Shown here piece after piece: positions 7,820 to 12,434 of a stretch of 12,434 bases of DNA (position 1 is the first letter of the stretch; every line of letters starts with the position of its first letter). The stretch comes from Verrucomicrobiales bacterium (GTDB taxonomy: Bacteria; Verrucomicrobiota; Verrucomicrobiia; Limisphaerales; UBA9464), in NCBI GenBank assembly GCA_003445095.1, contig DLVS01000431.1, positions 1 through 12,434 of the forward strand, in the 5' to 3' direction. A program made the position numbers and the translations under genes. The notes under the pieces are model-generated. The model was not told where the DNA came from. It worked only from the letters and a program-made list of their open reading frames with translations, and did no database searches.

Positions 7820-8274
7820 TTTCCTTTCTTTTCGACCAACTTGGGCCAGTTGACGTCAGCCTTCTTCAGGTTGCCTGAGGCGTCTTTGTTGAAGTCGTCC
7901 CGAACACTCGGGCTGTATTGGAGAAGGAGTCGGCCGTCGACGATTTGCCACGCGTTCACATCCACTTCGACCAATTTGCCTTTGGAGACACCGAACGCGC
8001 AGTAGCCGCCGAACTGCGGCGCGTACTTCGCCGGCTCGGCATCGAAGAGTGCTTTGTTTTTGGCCGAATGGAACTGGTACTGCGCGCCCCGATACTCGCT
8101 CTTGAGTTCTGGACTGCCCTTAACGGGTGCTTTGACCGCGAAAAAGGCGACCGGGTCATACCCCTGAATTGCTATACCACTTTTGTCGAGGTTTAGCAGT
8201 GACTTCTCGGCGGCGAACACCACGGTGGCGGCGAAGAAGCTAAAAAGAGAAACGGTGAAATGACGTCGTGTCAT
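7816..8274 (-). CDS. Secreted YHS-domain protein, first gene of redox cluster
   Basis: The product has 152 aa. Residues 1-21 form a signal peptide (basic start MTRRH, hydrophobic core, likely cleavage after VFA). Residues about 34-100 match the YHS-domain family: GYDPVAFF, then YRGAQYQFHSAKNKALF, then YAPQFGGYCAFGVSKGK, with a single Cys at 92. YHS domains are small folds related to metal-sensing TRASH domains and are often found with metal transport or redox proteins. The C-terminal 50 residues are polar and Lys-rich. It is first in the cluster, 82 bp downstream of the tRNA-Leu 3' end on the same strand, with no convincing terminator or promoter between, and no Shine-Dalgarno before the ATG. 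It is exported by its own signal, so it probably acts in the periplasm. Substrate is unknown. Confidence 0.88.
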   Translation of the reverse strand: MTRRHFTVSLFSFFAATVVFAAEKSLLNLDKSGIAIQGYDPVAFFAVKAPVKGSPELKSEYRGAQYQFHSAKNKALFDAEPAKYAPQFGGYCAFGVSKGKLVEVDVNAWQIVDGRLLLQYSPSVRDDFNKDASGNLKKADVNWPKLVEKKGK

Positions 8275-8356
8275 ACGCGGTTGAGTAGGACGGCCGCGGG
8301 TTTCCTTACACCTGGACCGGCGAAAGACGGAACCCGAAGAGTTCGAGCTTCCGCTT

Positions 8357-8441
8357 TGGTGCGCACGGCAGGACTTGAACCTGCACGCCTTACGGCACTA
8401 CCACCTCAAAGTAGCGCGTCTGCCAATTCCGCCACGTGCGC
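8357..8441 (-). tRNA. tRNA-Leu(GAG)
   Basis: On the minus strand the acceptor stem GCGCACG (8441-8435) pairs with CGTGCGC (8367-8361), followed by discriminator A and encoded CCA (8359-8357). The anticodon arm is CTACT-TTGAGGT-GGTAG, giving anticodon GAG, which reads CUC and CUU. A long variable arm (TGCCGTAAGGCGT) marks a class II tRNA, as expected for Leu. The T arm holds GGTTCAAGTCC. It lies 37 nt downstream of tRNA-Pro on the same strand, so the two are probably co-transcribed. Confidence 0.96.
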
Positions 8442-8478
8442 CGGAAGTCGAGTGAATGACCGCCACTCGCGGGCCAAA

Positions 8479-8556
8479 TGGTCGGGGCGGTGAGATTCGA
8501 ACTCACGACCTCCTGTACCCGAAACAGGCGCGCTAGCCAGGCTACGCTACGCCCCG
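8479..8556 (-). tRNA. tRNA-Pro(CGG)
   Basis: On the minus strand the acceptor stem CGGGGCG (8556-8550) pairs with CGCCCCG (8489-8483), followed by discriminator A and encoded CCA (8481-8479). The anticodon arm is CCTGT-TTCGGGT-ACAGG, giving anticodon CGG, which reads CCG. The C1:G72 pair and A73 are the usual bacterial tRNA-Pro identity features. The T arm contains GTTCGAATC. It is the promoter-proximal member of the two-tRNA unit. Confidence 0.96.
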
Positions 8557-8628
8557 AACCAAAAGCAGGCGGAACATGGGAAACAGCCCCAGCCTTGCAA
8601 AGATAAATTTCAATCGATTCACCCGCGC

Positions 8629-9153
8629 TCAGAGGTAGGTGCGAGAAAACTTGGCCGTCGGCCGCGGGTTAACGGGCCAGGCCAGTTGGAAGAAATAGAT
8701 TCCGACGCCGATCAAAACCACCAAGTTGGCCACCTGGGACGCACCATGCCAGCGGCCGAACTGGTTGGCCGCAGTCGCCTTCTGATCCGCTGTCGCATCG
8801 GGTGCATACATTTCCGCGTGGAGATTTCGCATTTTCGGTTGCACCCAGGCACCGCCCATTACCACTAGGCCAATCAACCCAATCAACAAGCCGAGGGTAA
8901 AGCGGCGCGGCGGTCGAGCAGCGTACGCCCAATCGGCCAGGAGTAACAACCCCGCCGCCGCTCCGCACCCCAATTGAAACAAAAAGAACACTTCGAGCAC
9001 CGCTTGGGCGACGCGGCCCGCGTGGTAACGAGGGATCAATTCCAGTACTTCTCGGGAAAACAGAGCGGGACCGACTCCGACGGTGAGGAACACGGTCGCT
9101 CCTAGCCAAAGAGCAACCACCCCCAGACTGAGCACACGCAAGACTTGTGGCAC
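8629..9153 (-). CDS. DUF4149 family integral membrane protein
   Basis: The product has 174 aa, with four membrane helices at about 5-27, 50-75, 85-103 and 140-158. The first helix with ALWLGATVFLT, the VQPKMRNLHAEMY loop and the FGRWHGASQVANLVVL stretch before the last helix fit the DUF4149 family, whose function is unknown. The start is a GTG at 9153; the same frame meets a stop codon four codons upstream, and no clear ribosome binding site is seen. The gene diverges from the DUF1573-cytochrome gene and ends 72 bp before the tRNA-Pro gene on the same strand. A link between the membrane protein and its neighbours is not evident. Confidence 0.82.
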   Translation of the reverse strand: MPQVLRVLSLGVVALWLGATVFLTVGVGPALFSREVLELIPRYHAGRVAQAVLEVFFLFQLGCGAAAGLLLLADWAYAARPPRRFTLGLLIGLIGLVVMGGAWVQPKMRNLHAEMYAPDATADQKATAANQFGRWHGASQVANLVVLIGVGIYFFQLAWPVNPRPTAKFSRTYL

Positions 9154-9235
9154 ATCGGCACGCTAGCCAGCCGCGAGCACTGACGCCAAGCCTGCAAACG
9201 CGCGACGCCTGCTTCTCGGAACGCTATTCGTGTTC

Positions 9236-9255
9236 GAGGGGGACAACCACCCCTC
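9236..9255. repeat. Hairpin with acaacc in the loop, divergent promoter region
   Basis: A 6-bp stem gagggg/cccctc encloses loop gacaacca. It lies between the divergent DUF4149 and DUF1573-cytochrome genes and pairs in style with the hairpin at 9306-9326. It could be an operator or a transcript hairpin, or chance. Confidence 0.25.
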
Positions 9256-9305
9256 CGGACCAGATGAGTTGAGGCGAAACTCGGAAGCGAACTCGAAACC
9301 GCTTT

Positions 9306-9326
9306 CGGGTGAACAACCGTCACCCG
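9306..9326. repeat. Hairpin with acaaccg loop, divergent promoter region
   Basis: A perfect 7-bp inverted repeat cgggtga/tcacccg encloses the 7-nt loop acaaccg, 84 bp before the chosen start of the DUF1573-cytochrome gene. The symmetric arms and the shared acaacc loop with 9236-9255 suggest a possible regulatory site. No known operator is recognised. Confidence 0.3.
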
Positions 9327-9409
9327 CATCGACCGCCACCCGGCACTGCTCACTGCCCAATAAAACGACTCGTCAGCGGCGGGAATGGACGCTACACATT
9401 CGCTTCAGG

Positions 9410-10417
9410 ATGAACTTTCCGCGAGCTCAACGTTGGATGGGGTGGCTGGTATTGTTTTCGTTGCCGTGTCTCGGCGAGCCTGACGCCACTCCGACAGCGC
9501 CGACTCCAGCGCCTCGTCCGGTGCTCCCGACCACGATCAAGCCACCGATTGCGGCACCTCGTGCCGTGCCCACGCCCACCAATCGGATCGCACGACTTCC
9601 CGCTGGCCCGGGCACGCAGCCCACTTCGCAAGCGGGTCCGGCGGGGATTTTCATTTTCGATTCCACCAATAAGCATGTGGATCTGGTCGAAGGCGAACGC
9701 ACGGCGGCGTTCGTCTTTTCCGTGACCAATATCTCTCCCAACGAGGTTACGATCTCCTACATCAATACCAGTTGCGGCTGTACTGCCGGAAAACTGCCGG
9801 CTTATCCGTGGAAACTGCCACCGGGCGAGGGCGGACATATCGACGTATCAATGGACCTCACAGGCAAGTTTGGGGTGATCACCAAAACCGCCACCGTCGT
9901 TTCGTCCGTGGGCAGTTACGTGCTAACCGTCAGTGCCACGCTGCCGCACGCGACCACAAGCACCGCCGCCAGTAAGGGAGCGATGGGAGACCGGAGCCGA
10001 AACGTGCAAGTGGCCTCCGCGGATCGACAGGCGATCTTTCGCAACGACTGCGCGAGTTGTCATGTGCAACCGACTCTCGGCAAGTCCGGACGCGAGTTAT
10101 ACGAAACTGCCTGTGGTATCTGCCATGAGGCTGAACATCGGGCCACGATGGTGCCCGATTTGCGCACCCGTTTGAAGAACACGGACCGAAATTATTGGGC
10201 TAAGTGGATCAGCGATGGGCGGGCGGGGAGTTTAATGCCCGCGTTCTCGGCTCGGCAGGGCGGAATTTTGAGCGAACAGCAAATCACGTCGCTGGTGGAC
10301 TATTTGGAAGACGATTATAAGAAGAACCCGCCGGCCTCGAAGACGGTGACGCAAGCCGCCGCTACGCCGACCACCACCGGGCCGGCGACGCCCTCCCCTA
10401 CCGCGGCACCCCGCTAA
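9410..10417 (+). CDS. Secreted DUF1573 and cytochrome c fusion protein with two CXXCH motifs
   Basis: From the ATG at 9410 the product has 335 aa. The frame is open from a GTG at 9230, but the added 60 residues are polar and lack family character, while 9410 gives a good signal peptide (basic N-terminus, then WMGWLVLFSLPCLG). A Pro/Thr/Ala-rich linker spans about 26-78. Residues 80-180 are a DUF1573 domain, an Ig-like fold seen in exported proteins, with its typical INTSCGC motif at 118-124. Residues 205-305 are cytochrome c-like with CASCH at 214-218, CGICH at 235-239, a possible axial Met276 (SLMPAF) and the helix IXSLVDYLE. The tail is again Pro/Thr-rich. The protein probably carries c-type haem in the periplasm. 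tmk starts 14 bp downstream, so the two are probably co-transcribed, although the functions look unrelated. Confidence 0.87.
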   Translation: MNFPRAQRWMGWLVLFSLPCLGEPDATPTAPTPAPRPVLPTTIKPPIAAPRAVPTPTNRIARLPAGPGTQPTSQAGPAGIFIFDSTNKHVDLVEGERTAAFVFSVTNISPNEVTISYINTSCGCTAGKLPAYPWKLPPGEGGHIDVSMDLTGKFGVITKTATVVSSVGSYVLTVSATLPHATTSTAASKGAMGDRSRNVQVASADRQAIFRNDCASCHVQPTLGKSGRELYETACGICHEAEHRATMVPDLRTRLKNTDRNYWAKWISDGRAGSLMPAFSARQGGILSEQQITSLVDYLEDDYKKNPPASKTVTQAAATPTTTGPATPSPTAAPR

Positions 10418-10431
10418 AGTCTGCGCGGCGA

Positions 10432-11055
10432 ATGTTGATCACCTTCGAAGGTGGGGAAGCGTGCGGAAAGAGCACGCAGGCGAAGCTCCTGGCGGACCGA
10501 TTGCAAAGCGCCGGTCACAGGGTGCACATCCTGCGCGAACCAGGAGGTACGCCTCTGGGAGAAAAACTTCGGCATTTGCTAAAGCACGACGCCGACGGCC
10601 ACGGAATGGCTGCGGAAACTGAACTGTTGCTGATGAATGCCAGCCGAGCGGAATTGTGTCGCCGGGTGATTCAACCGGCGTTGGCGGCGGGAGAATGGAT
10701 TGTGTGTGATCGTTTTTTCGATTCCACCGTGGCGTATCAAGGATTTGGCCGAGGACTGGACCCACACGTCGTCCAGGCGGTGATTCGGGCTGCGGTAGGA
10801 AATCTACGGCCCAGCTTGACGTTTTGGCTCCGGGTACCCGTGGGCGAAGCGGCCCGCCGGTTGGCCCAACGCCAAACTGTGAGCGATCGGTTCGAAGCTG
10901 AGCACGACGCTTTCTTTGCTCGCGTCGAGCGGGGCTATTCCACGATTGCGGCGGCCGAGCCCAACCGTTTCATTCCCGTGAACGGAGAAGGGGATCCTGG
11001 AGAAGTTCACCAGCGTGTTTGGTCAATCGTCGCCGCGCGGCTCCACGAATCATGA
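10432..11055 (+). CDS. tmk: Thymidylate kinase
   Basis: The product has 207 aa, the normal length for the family. It phosphorylates dTMP to dTDP with ATP in the cytoplasm, a required step in dTTP synthesis. The P-loop is FEGGEACGKST (Lys13, Ser14). Other family marks are REPGGTPLGE (35-44), the DRF-x-DST-AYQG stretch at 93-104 that binds dTMP, and a lid region with RRLAQRQTVSDRFE (142-155). The P-loop variant EACGKS, where EGAGKS is common, is conservative. The ATG follows the cytochrome gene by 14 bp with no strong ribosome binding site. No DNA polymerase delta' (holB) gene follows, although that is a frequent neighbour. Confidence 0.96.
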   Translation: MLITFEGGEACGKSTQAKLLADRLQSAGHRVHILREPGGTPLGEKLRHLLKHDADGHGMAAETELLLMNASRAELCRRVIQPALAAGEWIVCDRFFDSTVAYQGFGRGLDPHVVQAVIRAAVGNLRPSLTFWLRVPVGEAARRLAQRQTVSDRFEAEHDAFFARVERGYSTIAAAEPNRFIPVNGEGDPGEVHQRVWSIVAARLHES

Positions 11056-11124
11056 TGGCACGGAACTGGATTGCAGGCCGAGCTGGGGCAACAACCCAGA
11101 CCGCTGAACGAACCTGATGTGCGG

Positions 11125-11138
11125 CCGACCGAGGTCGG
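11125..11138 (+). other. Small hairpin between tmk and the exonuclease gene
   Basis: A 5-bp stem ccgac/gtcgg with loop cgag is followed by ggtcttcc. It may weakly terminate the cytochrome-tmk transcript, but it has no T-run. It lies in the 156-bp gap 11056-11211, which otherwise shows no gene. Confidence 0.2.
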
Positions 11139-11211
11139 GTCTTCCACTCTCGCCCGAGTCGTTCGTCGCCCGCTCCTGGCCCGCGGTTCGCGATCCGTTA
11201 GTCTTCCCAGT

Positions 11212-11730
11212 ATGGGCTACATCATGGTTGATATTGAGTCGGATGGCCCGATCCCGGGCGACTACTCCATGGTTTGTTTCGGTGCGGTGGTGGTGGAACC
11301 GTCGCTCGCCCAGACGTTCTACGGTCAGCTTAGCCCGATCTCTGACCGTTGGCTTCCGGAGGCCCTGGCAGTGAGCGGTTTTACTCGCGAAACAACTCTG
11401 GAGTTTCCCAAAGCTGAGCTGGTTATGCGCGATTTTCAGATCTGGCTAGCCGCCCATTCCAAGGGTCGCCCGATTTTCATCTCGGACAACAACGGATTCG
11501 ATTGGCAGTTCATCAATTGGTATTTCCACCATTTTACGGGCGCGAATCCCTTCGGCTTCTCGTCCACGAACCTGGGTTCTCTGTATAAAGGGATTGTTCG
11601 AGACATGACGCAGAACTTTAAGCACCTCCGGAAAACGCGTCATACTCACCATCCGGTGGAGGATGCCAAGGGCAACGCGGAAGCGCTCCTAACGTTGCGG
11701 GACGAAATGGGCCTTAAGATTGATCTCTAA
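11212..11730 (+). CDS. DEDDh-type 3'-5' exonuclease family protein
   Basis: From the ATG at 11212 the product has 172 aa. The frame is open upstream to 11071, but those 47 residues show no family character. The protein starts MGYIMVDIESDGP, which holds the first acidic pair (D-x-E) of the RNase T/DnaQ exonuclease fold. The second motif is ISDNNGFDWQFINWY and the third is HTHHPVEDAKGNAEA, with the H-x4-D spacing of DEDDh nucleases. Catalytic residues for two-metal 3'-5' removal of nucleotides are therefore all present. The small size and lack of other domains suit a stand-alone trimming or proofreading enzyme; its substrate, DNA or RNA, cannot be told. An alternative ATG lies at 11224. It is preceded by 156 bp without a gene. 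Confidence 0.88.
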   Translation: MGYIMVDIESDGPIPGDYSMVCFGAVVVEPSLAQTFYGQLSPISDRWLPEALAVSGFTRETTLEFPKAELVMRDFQIWLAAHSKGRPIFISDNNGFDWQFINWYFHHFTGANPFGFSSTNLGSLYKGIVRDMTQNFKHLRKTRHTHHPVEDAKGNAEALLTLRDEMGLKIDL

Positions 11731-11831
11731 CGTCTGCCGACTTCCCGCCCATCTGTGCCAAAAGCAGACCGGCTCCGCGGACGCGCAAGTTGTCGAATAG
11801 CAAGCGAGGTCGACAACACTTCAGCAGACGT
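11730..11831. repeat. Nested inverted repeats in convergent gap
   Basis: Outer arms acgtctgc (11730-11737) and gcagacgt (11824-11831) enclose inner arms gttgtcga (11790-11797) and tcgacaac (11811-11818); both are perfect 8-bp inverted repeats. They sit between the convergent exonuclease and rsfS genes and may act as a bidirectional transcription end, though no T-run is present. The rest of 11731-11918 shows no supported gene. Confidence 0.3.
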
Positions 11832-11918
11832 GGCGGTCTCTTGATCAGGCCACCTCTCGGAAAGTTTCGGGGAGTTCGGCCTCGCCTTCGTGTGAATCTC
11901 GATCGGCAGACACATCGT

Positions 11919-12290
11919 TCATGCCTCCAAAGCCGCTTTCCCTCGCCGGGCGCGAGTAAGACGGGGAGCGTCGCTCCACAGTCCTTCGAGATCATACCGG
12001 TCGCGCACTTCGGGTTTCATCAGATGGACGATGACATCGAAGAAATCGGCCACGATCCAACTCGCTTGGCCGTGTCCGTCGGTAGCGTTAGGGCGTAACT
12101 GATACTGATCGCGCAGCGTGCCCAAGAGTTCGGATTCGATGGCGCGGAGCTGTGGCTCACTCGTCGCGCTGGCAATGACAAAGAAATCCGTGACATCGGA
12201 TAACTTGCGCAGGTCAAGGATGACGACGTTTTCCGCCTTCTTGTTCTCGGCCAGGTCGCGGCAAAGCAGCGCCAGCTTCTTTGATTGCAT
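11919..12290 (-). CDS. rsfS: Ribosome silencing factor RsfS
   Basis: The product has 123 aa, near the usual length. RsfS binds ribosomal protein uL14 on the 50S subunit and blocks joining with 30S, lowering translation when nutrients are scarce. Family marks are KAENVVILDLRKLSDVTDFF near residues 18-37, then VIASATSEPQLRAI, then GQASWIVADFFDVIVHLM, then RDRYDLEGLW followed by DAPRL. A stop in the same frame 11 codons upstream and no other ATG between support the ATG at 12290, although no Shine-Dalgarno is visible. It is often found beside nadD; here the upstream gene is outside or only just entering the window. It converges on the exonuclease gene. Confidence 0.95.
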   Translation of the reverse strand: MQSKKLALLCRDLAENKKAENVVILDLRKLSDVTDFFVIASATSEPQLRAIESELLGTLRDQYQLRPNATDGHGQASWIVADFFDVIVHLMKPEVRDRYDLEGLWSDAPRLTRARRGKAALEA

Positions 12291-12390
12291 CTGTTGGATG
12301 CTTGCCCCGAAACGTGGTTACTGGGGAGCAAAAACTCCGAGAAGAGACCTAGTGGCCCGGCTGGGTTTTGCGGTTTTCGCGGCATTAGCT

Positions 12391-12432
12391 TTACAGAGAG
12401 CCAACCGCCAGGTAGACGAACGCGCGTTCCTG
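12391..12432 (-). CDS. Possible 3' end of a gene upstream of rsfS
   Basis: On the minus strand one frame enters from the right edge and reads QERAFVYLAVGSL before a TAA at 12393-12391, about 100 bp upstream of rsfS. The peptide looks protein-like, but 13 codons are too few to identify it, and another frame also enters open. The remaining 12291-12390 holds no supported gene. Confidence 0.2.
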   Translation of the reverse strand, partial: QERAFVYLAVGSL

Positions 12433-12434
12433 AA

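Noticed and set aside
9230..9409. 60-residue N-terminal extension of the DUF1573-cytochrome protein from a GTG
   Set aside because: The extension is polar and would bury the signal peptide that begins at 9410.
11052..11117. Tiny open frame overlapping the tmk stop by ATGA
   Set aside because: It has only 21 codons before its stop and no recognisable feature; the overlap alone is not enough.
11071..11211. 47-residue N-terminal extension of the exonuclease
   Set aside because: The family similarity begins at MGYIMVDIE; the extension looks like translated intergenic sequence.
11714..11995. Minus-strand open frame of 93 codons between exonuclease and rsfS
   Set aside because: It overlaps both confident neighbours in other frames and its product has no protein-like pattern.
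12418..12429. Perfect 12-base palindrome gaacgcgcgttc at the right edge
   Set aside because: It lies next to the end of the window within possible coding sequence, and one short GC-rich palindrome is expected by chance.

Overview
The window looks like chromosome of a moderately GC-rich bacterium, most probably a Verrucomicrobiota member (Pedosphaera/Limisphaerales-like). This is an inference. It rests on a giant secreted RHS/YD protein that ends in a 'SSTDPNEK'-type domain and an RFFRV-type C-terminus, on a DUF1573-cytochrome c fusion, and on the near absence of clear Shine-Dalgarno sequences. No phage, IS, integrase or CRISPR sequence was seen.

Layout. (1) Positions 3-4769, plus strand: a very large RHS/YD-repeat protein, open at the left edge, with an internal AT-rich block of roughly 2760-3480. 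(2) Positions 4770-5050: a convergent gap holding a GC hairpin, a tandem heptamer and two related small palindromes. (3) Positions 5051-8274, minus strand: a tight five-gene membrane/periplasmic redox cluster. In transcription order it encodes a YHS-domain secreted protein, a DoxX-like membrane protein, a small three-helix membrane protein, a ferric-reductase-like haem membrane domain fused to a Rieske 2Fe-2S domain, and a membrane-anchored protein with a conserved Cys/His motif. (4) Positions 8357-8556, minus strand: tRNA-Leu(GAG) and tRNA-Pro(CGG), both with encoded CCA. (5) Positions 8629-9153, minus strand: a DUF4149 membrane protein. (6) Positions 9410-11055, plus strand: a secreted DUF1573-cytochrome c fusion followed closely by thymidylate kinase. 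(7) Positions 11212-11730, plus strand: a DEDDh exonuclease. (8) Positions 11919-12290, minus strand: ribosome silencing factor RsfS, with a possible 3' end of an upstream gene at the right edge.

How the genes work together. The five-gene cluster is the most interesting unit. Its gene junctions (4-bp overlap, 19-bp gap, 31-bp gap, 1-bp gap) imply one transcript and partly coupled translation. A Rieske domain sits where ferric reductases usually carry a flavin/NAD module. The neighbours place a metal- or thiol-type domain (YHS) and a Cys-rich protein probably on the outer face of the membrane. A transmembrane electron-transfer chain to an unknown periplasmic acceptor fits, but substrate and partner are not visible from sequence. 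The tmk, exonuclease, rsfS and tRNA genes are ordinary housekeeping genes.
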